64,000 nucleotides of DNA from Longivirga sp036510975. GTDB lineage: Bacteria > Actinomycetota > Actinomycetes > S36-B12 > CAIYMF01. The translations under genes were made by a program, and so were the position numbers. Below are positions 23,955 through 32,373 of the stretch, piece by piece. The DNA lies in the NCBI GenBank assembly GCA_036510975.1, contig DATCCY010000125.1, positions 1 through 64,000 of the forward strand. Reading direction: 5' to 3'. Each line of letters opens with the position of its first letter. Within the stretch, counting starts at the first letter, position 1. The notes beneath the pieces are model-generated. The model was not told where the DNA came from. It searched no databases and saw nothing but the letters and a program-made list of their open reading frames with translations.

Positions 23955-24620
23955 GTGACGACCAGCGAGGCGGACGCACGTCCGGACACCAGCGACATGC
24001 TCGTGGTGCACGACGCGTTCCGCCGGGAGTTCGGCATGCTGCCACGGCTCGTGCGCGGAGTGGCACCGGGTGACGCCGAGCGCGCGTCCGTGCTCGCCGA
24101 GCACTACGCGCTGCTCGTGCTGTTCCTTCACCTCCACCACGACGGCGAGGACGTCGTGCTCTGGCCCGTCCTCGAGGAGAAGGCGGCCGACCGTACCGCA
24201 GTGATCACGGAGATGCAGTCCGACCACGGACGCCTCAGCGAGCTCATCGCCGCGACCGACGCCAGGGTCCCCGCCTGGGCCTCGACGCCGGACGCCGTAG
24301 CCGGCGAGTCCCTGGCGGTCCTGCTCGACGAGCTCGACGCTCACCTCGAGAAGCACCTGGCGCACGAGGAGCGGGAGATCCTGCCGCTGTGCCGCGAACG
24401 CCTCACGCGTGCGGAGTGGGACGCGGTGGGCGAGCACTCGCGGTCCGATCTGCCGCAGGAGCACGCGTTCACCATTCTCGGGATGCTGCTCGAGGATGCT
24501 CCGCCGCAGGCGGGCCGGCACATGCTCGACGTGATGCCGCCCCCGGTCGTGGACCAGTGGAGCCAGGTCGGCTCCTCCGCCTACGTCGCCTACACGGCCC
24601 GGGTGCGCGCGACCGGTTGA
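23955..24620 (+). CDS. hemerythrin-like HHE-domain protein
   Basis: 221 residues. Hemerythrin-type iron ligands are visible in order: VHDAFRREF (H19), HLHHDGEDVVLWP, QSDHGRL and HLAHEEREILPLC. These form a four-helix bundle with a di-iron site able to bind oxygen, nitric oxide or iron. The function is likely redox or gas sensing or buffering (inference). The GTG at 23955 follows AGGAGGG by about 6 bases. A TAGCGT hexamer at 23906-23911 would give a leader of about 40 nt, which rules out the in-frame GTG at 23910. It converges on the cyclic-nucleotide-binding gene. Confidence 0.82.
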   Translation: MTTSEADARPDTSDMLVVHDAFRREFGMLPRLVRGVAPGDAERASVLAEHYALLVLFLHLHHDGEDVVLWPVLEEKAADRTAVITEMQSDHGRLSELIAATDARVPAWASTPDAVAGESLAVLLDELDAHLEKHLAHEEREILPLCRERLTRAEWDAVGEHSRSDLPQEHAFTILGMLLEDAPPQAGRHMLDVMPPPVVDQWSQVGSSAYVAYTARVRATG

Positions 24621-24627
24621 GTCCGGC

Positions 24628-24990
24628 TCAGTGCCTGCGGGCCTCGTCGAGCTGGCGGATGCGCGCGGCGAGCGCGCGCATCACCTGCAGCGCGAAGGTC
24701 GGCGTCTCGTGCACGAGGTAGAGGAAGGTGCGCTCGTCGATGACGGCGACCCGCGACTCCTCCGCGGCGGCGGCCGTGAGGCTGCGGACCGCGTGGTCGA
24801 TGATGGCGAGCTCGCCGAAGGTGTCGTTCGGGCCGCAGCGCCCGACCACCGTGTCACCGTCGCGCAGCTCGATCGACCCAGACACGACGCCGAACATCGT
24901 GGCCCCGGTGTCGCCCTGCGCGAACACCACGTCCCCGGGCTGGAGGTCGACGAACTCCGTCGCGCTGACGAACACACCCCTGACGGTCAT
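24628..24990 (-). CDS. single-domain cyclic nucleotide-binding protein
   Basis: 120 residues consisting only of a cNMP-binding beta-roll: LQPGDVVFAQGDTGATMFGV, VSGSIELRDGD and a phosphate-binding-cassette region GPNDTFGELAIIDHAVRSLT. No HTH, kinase or channel domain is attached. Such stand-alone modules may act as cAMP-responsive regulators of partner proteins. ATG 24990 follows GAGAGG. It ends 8 bases from the hemerythrin gene. Confidence 0.78.
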   Translation of the reverse strand: MTVRGVFVSATEFVDLQPGDVVFAQGDTGATMFGVVSGSIELRDGDTVVGRCGPNDTFGELAIIDHAVRSLTAAAAEESRVAVIDERTFLYLVHETPTFALQVMRALAARIRQLDEARRH

Positions 24991-25128
24991 GCACGGTCCT
25001 CTCGCCGCCGGGGGGCGCACCGCGCGCACGGGACCTCGGCGTAGACCGCCCACGCTACGAACGATGGGGGACTGCTCGCAGGCGATCGACCCCCGCCTCG
25101 ATGAACGGGGGATGAACGAAAGTCCGGC

Positions 25129-25680
25129 TCAGCGACCGCTCGACTCGGGGATCAGGCGCAGCCGCAGGACCGTCTCGTCGTCGAGCGCCTCGTCGGCCGC
25201 CGACGGCGCGTGCGGCCACGTGCCGTGGAACGGTCGCGCGGCGGAGGCGGCGGCGCCGTCGGGCTCCGCCATCGGCGCGGCGGCCTCGGCCGGTGGGGCA
25301 CCCGGTGGGGCGGCCTCCGCGGTGCGCTCGAGCAGGTCGAGCATCCGTCGCGTGAGATCGGCGAGCATCGCCTGCTGGGTCGCCACCGTCGCCCGCAGCT
25401 CGGACACCTCGGTCGCGAGCACCTCGACGAGCGGGTCACGCGGCACGGGTGCGGCACGGGCGGCGCTCAGCTCGCGCCGCATCGCTGCGAGCTCCGCGCT
25501 GAGCCCGCGCACCTGCGCGACCAGCCCGTCGACCAGGGCCGCCAGCCGGATCAGCTCGAGGTGGTCGACGTAGGTCGCGGACCGCAGCCGGGCGACGTCG
25601 ACCTCGAGGGCGGTGTACGCCGCCGCCATCGCACCCCGTCCCGTGGGTCGGGCGTGCCGCGCGGATCTGCGCCGGGCCAT
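25129..25680 (-). CDS. coiled-coil hypothetical protein
   Basis: 183 residues: a basic N-terminus (MARRRSARHARPTGRGAM), a long helical stretch with heptad-like Leu/Val spacing from about residue 25 to 115 (LVDGLVAQVRGLSAELAAMR, LATEVSELRATVATQQAMLA), then an Ala/Pro-rich linker and an acidic tail (SAADEALDDETVLRLRLIPE). No known family. The long start at 25680 is preferred over an internal ATG at 25629 because TACCCT lies 6 bases upstream on the reverse strand. Confidence 0.6.
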   Translation of the reverse strand: MARRRSARHARPTGRGAMAAAYTALEVDVARLRSATYVDHLELIRLAALVDGLVAQVRGLSAELAAMRRELSAARAAPVPRDPLVEVLATEVSELRATVATQQAMLADLTRRMLDLLERTAEAAPPGAPPAEAAAPMAEPDGAAASAARPFHGTWPHAPSAADEALDDETVLRLRLIPESSGR

Positions 25681-25728
25681 GGCGCCAGGGTACGGCGTGG
25701 GCTGGGCCGACAGGGTGACGGAACGGCC

Positions 25729-26355
25729 TCAGTCGTCCGAGCCGCTGACGGACACGCCCGGGCCCGGTCCGCCCCCGCCGGTGCCGGAGCCAGGGCCGGA
25801 GCCGGAGCCGGAGCCGGAGCCAGGGCCGGAGCCAGGGCCGGAGCCAGGGCCGGAGCTCGGCCCCACAGGTCCGGCCGAACCGTGGCTGCCCGATCCCGAT
25901 CCAGCCGAGCCGTGGGAGCCGTCGTGGCCCTCGCTGGGGGACGCGGTCGGTGCCGTGCTGGTCGCCGCCCGCGCACGGGTGGTCTGCGAGGCGGCGTTCC
26001 GGGTCGAGGTCCGGGTCGGGTGCGGGGCTGCTGCGACCGTGCGCGCGGGGCTCGCTGCCGTGCGGCGGGGGGTCGGCGTGGCGCGGACCGCCACGACCGG
26101 CGCGGGGGGCGGGGTCGACGGTGCGGTCCCGGCGGTCCGGGCCGGCACCGTGCTCGCGGTCCGCGCGGGCGCCGTGGCAGGCAGCGGGCCGCCCGGCCCT
26201 GCGGAGGGCTCCGCGGCGGGTAGCAGCGACTCGGCCGAGCCGACCGGGGTGGCGCCGCTCGCGGACAGGATCCGGGTGTTCACGGCAGCGGCGCTTCCGC
26301 CGGCCACGAGCACGCCGACCAACGTCAGGGCGATCACGCCGCCGTTGCGGTTCAC
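25729..26355 (-). CDS. secreted or anchored Ala/Thr/Pro- and Gly/Ser-rich protein
   Basis: 208 residues. An N-terminal hydrophobic segment (NRNGGVIALTLVGVLVAGGS) acts as signal peptide or anchor. It is followed by a low-complexity Thr/Ala/Pro/Arg region and a C-terminal Gly-Ser-Pro repeat encoded by tandem hexamers. It has no catalytic domain. An ATG at 26367 is in frame, but GGGAGG lies inside that extension and spaces properly to the GTG at 26355, so the later start is used. It diverges from the two-component system at 26502. A role as a surface or wall-spanning linker is a guess. Confidence 0.6.
   Translation of the reverse strand: MNRNGGVIALTLVGVLVAGGSAAAVNTRILSASGATPVGSAESLLPAAEPSAGPGGPLPATAPARTASTVPARTAGTAPSTPPPAPVVAVRATPTPRRTAASPARTVAAAPHPTRTSTRNAASQTTRARAATSTAPTASPSEGHDGSHGSAGSGSGSHGSAGPVGPSSGPGSGPGSGPGSGSGSGSGPGSGTGGGGPGPGVSVSGSDD
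25782..25858. repeat. tandem hexamer repeat (GCCGGA/GCCAGG)
   Basis: About twelve consecutive imperfect copies of GCCGGA or GCCAGG encode the (Gly-Ser/Pro-Gly)n tail of the secreted low-complexity protein on the reverse strand. Length variation by slippage is expected, always in frame because units are 6 bases. Confidence 0.8.
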
Positions 26356-26489
26356 CACACCTCCCATATCGACACACGGTAGGTCGGGCTGATCCCCCGG
26401 ACCTCGCCCGGTCGTCCAAGGAACGTCGAAGATCAGCCCGCGGCCCGCTTGCGGGGGCTCCGGTGGCCCGTGCGACCCCGTCGGCCGGT

Positions 26490-26495
26490 CACAAT
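26490..26495 (+). promoter_or_regulatory. -10-like CACAAT, leaderless promoter of the two-component operon
   Basis: CACAAT is followed by six bases (GGCTGC) and the response-regulator GTG at 26502. No Shine-Dalgarno precedes the GTG. Confidence 0.45.
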
Positions 26496-26501
26496 GGCTG
26501 C

Positions 26502-27179
26502 GTGCGCATCCTGCTGGTGGAGGACGACGCCGCGGTCGCGGCGTCGTCGCTCGACGGACTGACCGCCCTCGGCTTCACCGTGGAGCACGTCGGCTCGGGC
26601 GCGGCCGCGCTCGCGGCGGTGGGCTCGCCCCTGCCGCCGGAGGTCGTGCTGCTCGACCTCGGGCTGCCCGACATGGACGGCCAGGAGGTGTGCCGGCGCA
26701 TCCGGGCGACCTCCGAGGTCCCGATCATCGTCGTGAGCGCGCGGGGCGACGAGACCGACCGGGTGATCGCCCTGGAGCTCGGCGCGGACGACTACCTCGT
26801 GAAGCCGTTCGGGATGCGCGAGCTGGCGGCGCGGATCCGTGCGGTCCTGCGTCGTACCCAGGCCGCTCCCGCGACAGCGGTCGCAGCGGCGGTGCAGGAC
26901 ATCGGCCGGCTGTCCGTCGACCGACGCAGCCAGCGCGTCCACGTCGACGGCGAGGAGATCTCCCTCACCGCCAAGGAGTTCGACGTCCTCGCCTACCTCG
27001 CCGAGGACCCCGGCGCAGTGCGCCGGCGGACCGAGATCCTCGAGCACGTGTGGGAGGGCCATTGGTACGGCGCGACCAAGACGGTCGACGCCCACGTGGC
27101 CGCGATCCGCAAGAAGCTCGGCGACGCCGGGTGGATCGAGGCGGTGCGCGGGGTCGGGTTCCGGCTCGGCTCGCCGTGA
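26502..27179 (+). CDS. OmpR/PhoB-family response regulator
   Basis: 225 residues. The receiver domain (1-115) has the acidic pair ED at 7-9, the phosphoacceptor D52 in VVLLDLGLPDMDG, the conserved S/T in IIVVSARG and Lys in DDYLVKPFG. A winged-helix DNA-binding domain follows (about 130-225: LTAKEFDVLAYLAEDPGAVR, VDAHVAAIRKKLG, VRGVGFRL). Paired with the histidine kinase 7 bases downstream. Target genes are unknown; the divergent secreted protein is an obvious candidate. Confidence 0.93.
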   Translation: MRILLVEDDAAVAASSLDGLTALGFTVEHVGSGAAALAAVGSPLPPEVVLLDLGLPDMDGQEVCRRIRATSEVPIIVVSARGDETDRVIALELGADDYLVKPFGMRELAARIRAVLRRTQAAPATAVAAAVQDIGRLSVDRRSQRVHVDGEEISLTAKEFDVLAYLAEDPGAVRRRTEILEHVWEGHWYGATKTVDAHVAAIRKKLGDAGWIEAVRGVGFRLGSP

Positions 27180-27186
27180 GACCCCG

Positions 27187-28611
27187 ATGAGGTGGCGGCT
27201 CGCCGCGGTGCTCGTCGGGTTCACCGCCCTCGTCCTGCTCGTGCAGAACGTCCCTCTCGCGGCCTACCTGCGGACCGTCGAGCGCGAGAGCATCATCACC
27301 CGCCTCCAGCGTGACGCCTTCACGATCGCCGGCTACTCCATCACCGCTCTCGAGACACCATCGCCCGCGGCGTCGACCGCCCTGCGCACCTACGTCGACC
27401 AGTACGCCGCGACCAGCGGGGCGCGCGTCGTCGTCGTCGACGACGCCGGGACCGCCATCGTGTCCTCGGAAGGGCGTGAGACCGAGGTCTACGCCAACCG
27501 CCCGGAGATCCAGGCGGCGCTCGGGCTCGACGGGCAGCAGGCGCGCGCCGTGTCCGGCGAGCGCGATTCCAAGAGCCTAGGCGGCCCCCTCATCTACGTC
27601 GCGGTGCCGGCGCGCGCAGGAACCGACCTGCTCGGTGCCGTGCGCCTGATGTACCCGGCCGGCGAGGTCAACGCCGTCGTCGACGACCGGGTGCGAGGCC
27701 TCGGCATCGCGGCCGTGATCACGCTGCTGTGCGCCGGCGTCGTCGCCCTGCTGGTCGCCTCGACCGTGACCCGGCGTATCCGGCGGCTCCGGGACGCGGC
27801 CGAGGAGATCGCCGAGGGCGACCTCGACGCACGCGCCGACGTCGGCGGCGGCGGCGAGATCCAGGAGCTCGCCGAGTCGTTCAACACCATGGCCGACCGG
27901 GTGCAGGCCGTGGTGGAGTCGCAGCGCGGCTTCGCCGGTGACGCCTCGCACCAGCTGCGCACCCCGCTCACGGCCCTGCGCCTGCGCCTCGACCGCGCCG
28001 CCGACCTGATGACGCAGGACGATCCGGCGCTCGACCAGGTCGACGCCGCGCGCGACGAGATCGACCGCCTCCAGCGCCTGATCGACGGGCTCCTGGTCCT
28101 CGCGCGGGCCGAGAACGGCGACCAGGTCACGGTGCGGGTCGACGTCAGCGCCGTCGCCGCCGAGCGCGTGCAGGACTGGCAGGCGCTGGCGGGCGAGCGG
28201 CACGTCCGGATCGACCTCGACGCCCCCGGCATGGCGGTGGCCCTCGCCGTCCCCGGCGCCGTCGACCAGGTCGTGGACAACTACGTCGACAACGCCCTCG
28301 AGGTGGTGCCGGAGGGCAGCCGCATCGTCGTGACCGTCCGTTCCGAGCCCACCGGCGTCGTCCTCACCGTCGACGACCAGGGCCCGGGGTTGCCGCCGGA
28401 GTCCCGCGACCGCGCGTTCGACCGGTTCTGGCGCGGCCGCCAGGACGGTGCCGGGAGCGGTCTCGGCCTGGCCATCGTCGCATCCCTCGTGCACGCCGGC
28501 GGGGGAGCGGTCTGGCTCGACGCCTCGCCGCAGGGGGGCCTGCGCGCAGCGGCGCGGTTCCGCACCCAGGCGCCAGTGGTGCACCGCGACGGTCCGTCGC
28601 ACCGGCACTGA
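27187..28611 (+). CDS. membrane sensor histidine kinase
   Basis: 474 residues. One span at the N-terminus (about 4-24), an extracytoplasmic sensor region of about 130 residues (cache/PAS-like strand VVVVDDAGTAIVSSEG), a second span (about 178-200), HAMP (RRIRRLRDAAEEIAEGDLDA), HisKA with H255 in DASHQLRTPLTALR, then HATPase with N box DNYVDNALE, G1 DDQGPGLP and G2 GSGLGLAIV. It is an orthodox two-component kinase, likely sensing an envelope or external signal. Signal not identifiable. Confidence 0.92.
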   Translation: MRWRLAAVLVGFTALVLLVQNVPLAAYLRTVERESIITRLQRDAFTIAGYSITALETPSPAASTALRTYVDQYAATSGARVVVVDDAGTAIVSSEGRETEVYANRPEIQAALGLDGQQARAVSGERDSKSLGGPLIYVAVPARAGTDLLGAVRLMYPAGEVNAVVDDRVRGLGIAAVITLLCAGVVALLVASTVTRRIRRLRDAAEEIAEGDLDARADVGGGGEIQELAESFNTMADRVQAVVESQRGFAGDASHQLRTPLTALRLRLDRAADLMTQDDPALDQVDAARDEIDRLQRLIDGLLVLARAENGDQVTVRVDVSAVAAERVQDWQALAGERHVRIDLDAPGMAVALAVPGAVDQVVDNYVDNALEVVPEGSRIVVTVRSEPTGVVLTVDDQGPGLPPESRDRAFDRFWRGRQDGAGSGLGLAIVASLVHAGGGAVWLDASPQGGLRAAARFRTQAPVVHRDGPSHRH

Positions 28612-28702
28612 GGCTCCTCGAGCCGGGACCGGCGCAGCCGGTCGGTCCTCGGGGCCGCCCGCTCCGTACCCTGACGGAGGCAGCGCGGGAGGTGCACGAC
28701 GG

Positions 28703-29845
28703 GTGGAGCCCCAGGTCACGGATCCCTCGGTGCACCGCCGGACGTGGGCGGCGCGGGGGGCGATCGCGCTCACGACGCTCCTGGCCGCGGCCTGGGCGTG
28801 GCCCACCTCGGCGTTGTCGTGGCACTTCTTCCCCACGGGCGCCACGGCGCTGTTCGGGCCGAGCGGGCTGCACCTCTACGTCGACCACCCCGAGCTCCAG
28901 GTCGGCCCAGTGGCTTTCGTGGTCGCCTGGCTGCTGTCGCCGCTCGGCGCGCCGGGTGCGTCGGTCGCCGCACGGGTCCTCATGACGGCGGTCGGCCCGC
29001 TGTGCGTGGCGCTGCTCGTCCCGGTGCTGCCGGTCGGCCGGCGGGGGGCCCGCGTCTGGTGGGCGGCCGCCGCCGTCGTCCCGGGTTGGGTCGTGCTCAG
29101 CGTGCGGTGGGCGCACCTCGACGACGTGCTGGCGATGCTGTTCACGATCCTCGCGCTGCGTCTCGTGCTGCGGCGGCGACCCGCGTGGGCCGGCGCCATG
29201 GTGGCGCTGGCGGCGGCCGCCAAGCCCTGGGCGGTCGACTTCGCACCGCTCCTGCTGGGCCTGGACCGCCGCGCCTGGCGGACCGCCTTCCTCGCCCTCG
29301 CCGGCGGGCTCCTGGTGCTGTGGGGGCCGTTCGTCGCCGCCGCTCCGCAGACCCTGCAGGCGCTGCGACCCGACGTCCTGCTCGCGCCGGGCTCCGGCCT
29401 CTACGCGCTGGGCGTGCGCGGGCAGCTCGTCCCGGCCTGGGACCGCACGCTCGCGTTCGTCGCGGCCACCGGGACAGCGCTCATCGCCCAGCTGCGCGGG
29501 CGCTGGGCAGGCGTGCTGGTCGCGGCGATCGCCGTGCGCATCGCCCTGGACCCGCAGGACAACGCCTACTACCTCGGGAGCATCGCGCTGGCCGCGGCGG
29601 TCTACGACCTGGCCGGCACCCGCTGGCGCGGGCCGTGGCTCACCCTCGTCTCGACGGCGGTCTTCTGGCAGCCCTTCACCGCCGACTGGGAGCACCGGCT
29701 CACCACGACCACGGGCTACGCGCAGTGGTGGTTCGGCCACCCGGACGCCGTGGGCTGGATCCACCTCGCCTGGTGCGGCGCGGTGGTCGCGCTGGTGCTC
29801 CTCGGTCCTCGATCCCCGGACCCTGCGGAGCTCGGACCGGGGTGA
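28703..29845 (+). CDS. polytopic membrane protein, GT-C/GT87-like (putative)
   Basis: 380 residues with about nine hydrophobic segments. WAHLDDVLAMLFTILALRLV and AAAKPWAVDFAPLLLGL resemble the DUF2029/GT87 polyprenyl-phosphate-dependent mannosyltransferase group, where an acidic pair in the first large loops and a K-P motif are conserved. That assignment is tentative. The GTG at 28703 has GGGAGG about 8 bases upstream, and TACCCT near 28667-28672 is a possible -10. It ends 4 bases from the converging 95-residue gene. Confidence 0.6.
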   Translation: MEPQVTDPSVHRRTWAARGAIALTTLLAAAWAWPTSALSWHFFPTGATALFGPSGLHLYVDHPELQVGPVAFVVAWLLSPLGAPGASVAARVLMTAVGPLCVALLVPVLPVGRRGARVWWAAAAVVPGWVVLSVRWAHLDDVLAMLFTILALRLVLRRRPAWAGAMVALAAAAKPWAVDFAPLLLGLDRRAWRTAFLALAGGLLVLWGPFVAAAPQTLQALRPDVLLAPGSGLYALGVRGQLVPAWDRTLAFVAATGTALIAQLRGRWAGVLVAAIAVRIALDPQDNAYYLGSIALAAAVYDLAGTRWRGPWLTLVSTAVFWQPFTADWEHRLTTTTGYAQWWFGHPDAVGWIHLAWCGAVVALVLLGPRSPDPAELGPG

Positions 29846-29849
29846 GGGC

Positions 29850-30137
29850 TCAGGCCGTGTGCTCGCGGATGTAGGTCGCGAAGCGGGCCCGGAACAGCGG
29901 CTCGAGGTCGCCGACGGACTCGCCGCGGAACACCTGGCGCGCGGCCCGCACGGACTCGACGAAGCTGCCGCCGATGTCGCCGAGCGACCCGCCCTCGTCG
30001 GACGCGTCGTGCATCGCCGGGGTGTGGGTGAACAGGTCGACGAAGAAGCCGACGTCGTGGCGCTCCTCCGCGATCGCGAAGGCCCGCTCGCGCAGCTCCT
30101 CGTAGGGCAGGTCCTCGAGCACGATGTCCTCGCTCAT
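29850..30137 (-). CDS. small acidic hypothetical protein downstream of the fol operon
   Basis: 95 residues, helical and acidic (LEDLPYEELRERAFAIAEER, FVESVRAARQVFRGESVGDL). No membrane span and no known motif. The ATG lies 7 bases after TAAGGT on the reverse strand (30150-30145), so it may be transcribed from its own leaderless promoter. That promoter overlaps the stop codon of the upstream DUF3180 gene. Confidence 0.6.
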   Translation of the reverse strand: MSEDIVLEDLPYEELRERAFAIAEERHDVGFFVDLFTHTPAMHDASDEGGSLGDIGGSFVESVRAARQVFRGESVGDLEPLFRARFATYIREHTA

Positions 30138-30147
30138 GGCCCCGACC

Positions 30148-30612
30148 TTAGGGCTTCTCGTCGTCCTCGGCGTCGGGAGGTACCCGGCAGACGCGCTCGA
30201 GCCAGAGCGCGGAGAGGACGACGAGCCCGGCGCCGAGCACGGTGACCAGCGCGACGACGACGCGCTCGCGGACCGAGGACACCTCCCACGACGGCGCGAA
30301 CGCGATCGCGACGCCGGCGTAGAACCCCGCGACGATCGCGCCGGTGCGCGAGGCGGCCATGGCGAGCGCGGCCGAGCGAGCGGCTACGAGCGGCTCGATC
30401 GGCTTGGTCCCCGGGGCGTGCGCCAGCCGGGCCCGCGTGCCACGGGCCCACAGGGCCAGGGCGAGGGCGAGCAGGAACATCACGAGGGCCGCCGTCCAGG
30501 GCACGGGCAGCGTGCGGTCGGCGTAGGCGTCCACCAGCGTGGTGACGCCCCAGCCGACGGCCGCGGAGATCACGAGCATCGCGAGGAGCAGGCGCACGCG
30601 GGTCGGCCTCAC
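30148..30612 (-). CDS. DUF3180 membrane protein
   Basis: 154 residues with four membrane spans in two pairs (about 7-27, 34-54, 84-106 and 114-136). The DUF3180 family is found immediately after folK in actinobacteria (M. tuberculosis Rv3605c position). Its function is unknown. GTG start overlaps the folK stop by 4 bases, so it is a coupled member of the folate operon. Confidence 0.85.
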   Translation of the reverse strand: MRPTRVRLLLAMLVISAAVGWGVTTLVDAYADRTLPVPWTAALVMFLLALALALWARGTRARLAHAPGTKPIEPLVAARSAALAMAASRTGAIVAGFYAGVAIAFAPSWEVSSVRERVVVALVTVLGAGLVVLSALWLERVCRVPPDAEDDEKP

Positions 30613-31109
30613 GACGGCACCACCAGCGTCACGTCGACTCGTCGGCGTACGCCGTCCTCCGCCTCGATCGCGGCGGCGAGGTCGGCCACACTCGTGCCGT
30701 CCGGGAGGGTCGCCGCGGGATCGGCCTCGGCCCACGGCACGAGGACGAAGGCCCGCTCGCGCGCCCGCGGGTGCGGCAGCGTGAGCACCGGGTCGTCGCT
30801 CACGACGTCCCCGACGACGAGCACGTCGACGTCGAGCGTGCGCGGTCCCCAGCGGGCGTCGCGGGTGCGGTGCCAGGCCCGCTCGGCCTCGTGCGCCAGG
30901 GTGAGCAGCGCCAGCGGGTCGCCGTCCCACTCCCCCACGAGCACCGCGTTGGCGTAGTCCGGCTGCTCCGGGCCGCCGACGGGCGCGGTCTCGTAGACCG
31001 ACGAGACCGCGGCGTCGCGCAGGTGCGGCGCGACCACGTCGACCGCACCCTGCAGGGCCGCCAGGCGGTCGCCGAGGTTGGCGCCGAGACCGAGGGCTGC
31101 TCGGCTCAC
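30609..31109 (-). CDS. folK: 2-amino-4-hydroxy-6-hydroxymethyldihydropteridine pyrophosphokinase
   Basis: 166 residues, usual HPPK length. It pyrophosphorylates 6-hydroxymethyl-dihydropterin in folate synthesis. Signatures: GLGANLGDR at the start, SSVYETAPVGGPEQPDYANAV, and the HPPK signature RDARWGPRTLDVDVLVVGD with the metal-binding DVD. It ends in HPRARERAFVLVPWAE. GTG start at 31109 overlaps the folB stop by 4 bases. Confidence 0.95.
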   Translation of the reverse strand: MSRAALGLGANLGDRLAALQGAVDVVAPHLRDAAVSSVYETAPVGGPEQPDYANAVLVGEWDGDPLALLTLAHEAERAWHRTRDARWGPRTLDVDVLVVGDVVSDDPVLTLPHPRARERAFVLVPWAEADPAATLPDGTSVADLAAAIEAEDGVRRRVDVTLVVPS

Positions 31110-31480
31110 CGGTGCCGCACGATCGTCACGACGACGTCGCGGAACGCGACGCCGACCGGGGCCTCGGGCTTGTGCACGACCACCTCGACCGCGAGCACGC
31201 CCGCGAACGCGAGGCAGGCGTCGGCCACCCGCTGTGCGACGGTCTCCACGAGGTCGTACGCCGGACCCTCGATGACGGCGAGCACGGCTGCCGCCACCCC
31301 GCCGTAGTTCACCGTGCGCGCCAGGTCGTCGGTCTCCGCGGCGGGTCGGGTGTCGACCGCGAGCGTGACGTCGACGACGAACGGCTGGCCGTCGCGCCTC
31401 TCGTGCTCGAAGACGCCGTGATGGCCGGTGCCGGCGATGCCGAGCACCGAGATGCGGTCGAGGTCGTCGGGAAGGCTCAC
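31106..31480 (-). CDS. folB: dihydroneopterin aldolase
   Basis: 124 residues. It converts 7,8-dihydroneopterin to hydroxymethyl-dihydropterin plus glycolaldehyde. Signatures: GIAGTGHHGVFEHERRDGQP with the conserved G-x-x-G-v-x-x-x-E, DDLARTVNYGGVAAAV, and the catalytic-Lys strand VEVVVHKPEAPV. GTG start at 31480, 10 bases after folP. Confidence 0.94.
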   Translation of the reverse strand: MSLPDDLDRISVLGIAGTGHHGVFEHERRDGQPFVVDVTLAVDTRPAAETDDLARTVNYGGVAAAVLAVIEGPAYDLVETVAQRVADACLAFAGVLAVEVVVHKPEAPVGVAFRDVVVTIVRHR

Positions 31481-31490
31481 GGCCCCACCC

Positions 31491-32351
31491 TCACCCACGC
31501 GCCCACGCCGCCGCCACCTCGACGGCGTCGCGGCTGCCACGGGCGTCGTGCACCCGCACGCACCACACGCCGGCCGATGCCGCCAGCGCGCTCACCGCGT
31601 CGGTCGCGCGGTCGCGTCCGTCCATCGCCCGGGGCTCGCCGTCGACCGCGAGGAGCGAGCCGAGGAACCGCTTGCGCGAGGCCCCGACGAGCACCGGGTG
31701 GCCGAGGTCGAGCAGTCGGTCGAGGTCGTGGAGCAGCGCCCAGTTGTGCTCGGCCTCCTTGGCGAACCCGAGCCCGGGGTCGAGGACGACCGAACGCGGG
31801 TCGATCCCCGCCGCGACGGCGTCGACGACGCGCTGCGACAGCTCGGACAGCACGTCGGACACCACGTCGTCGTAGACCGCCAGCCCCTGCATGCGGTCGC
31901 CGTAGCCGCGCCAGTGCATCGCGACGTAGGGGACCCGGAGCTCGGCGACGGCCGCGAGGATCGCCGGCTCGGACAGCCCGCCGCTCACGTCGTTGACGAC
32001 CGCCGCTCCGGCGCCCACCGCGGCCCGCGCCACCGAGGCCCGCATCGTGTCGATGCTCACGACCGCCCCCGCGGCGACGAGGCCCTGGACGACCGGCATG
32101 ACCCGCCCGAGCTCGTCCCGCTCGCTGATGCGGGTGGCCCCGGGCCGGGTCGACTCACCGCCGACGTCGACGAGGTCGGCTCCGGCCGCGACCATGTCGA
32201 GGCCGTGGCGGACCGCGACGTCGGCGTCCAGCCACCGCCCGCCGTCGGAGAACGAGTCGGGGGTGACGTTGAGGACGCCCATGACCAGGCAGCGGTCGAG
32301 GGCGGACAGCGCCTCGGGCAGACCGATCGGATGGCGTGCCTGGGTGGTCAC
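31491..32351 (-). CDS. folP: dihydropteroate synthase
   Basis: 286 residues. A TIM-barrel enzyme joining hydroxymethyl-dihydropterin-PP with p-aminobenzoate; the sulfonamide target. Signatures: MGVLNVTPDSFSDGGRW (DHPS signature 1), DLVDVGGESTRPGA (signature 2), SIDTMRASV, NDVSGG, LDPGLGFAKEAEHNWALL and VGASRKRFLG. GTG start at 32351. It lies between folE and folB on the same strand; the 22-base gap to folE suggests a single transcript from ftsH. Confidence 0.95.
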   Translation of the reverse strand: MTTQARHPIGLPEALSALDRCLVMGVLNVTPDSFSDGGRWLDADVAVRHGLDMVAAGADLVDVGGESTRPGATRISERDELGRVMPVVQGLVAAGAVVSIDTMRASVARAAVGAGAAVVNDVSGGLSEPAILAAVAELRVPYVAMHWRGYGDRMQGLAVYDDVVSDVLSELSQRVVDAVAAGIDPRSVVLDPGLGFAKEAEHNWALLHDLDRLLDLGHPVLVGASRKRFLGSLLAVDGEPRAMDGRDRATDAVSALAASAGVWCVRVHDARGSRDAVEVAAAWARG

Positions 32352-32373
32352 GGCGTCAGGCTACGGCGACGGC

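Noticed and set aside
24991..25128. Small gene between the cNMP-binding gene and the coiled-coil gene
   Set aside because: The sequence contains ATGAACGGGGGATGAACG near 25100, but the frames stop within a few codons and no ribosome site is present.
25782..25858. Regular repeat resembling a CRISPR or minisatellite
   Set aside because: Units are 6 bases and encode an in-frame Gly-Ser-Pro tail; no spacers, leader or cas genes.
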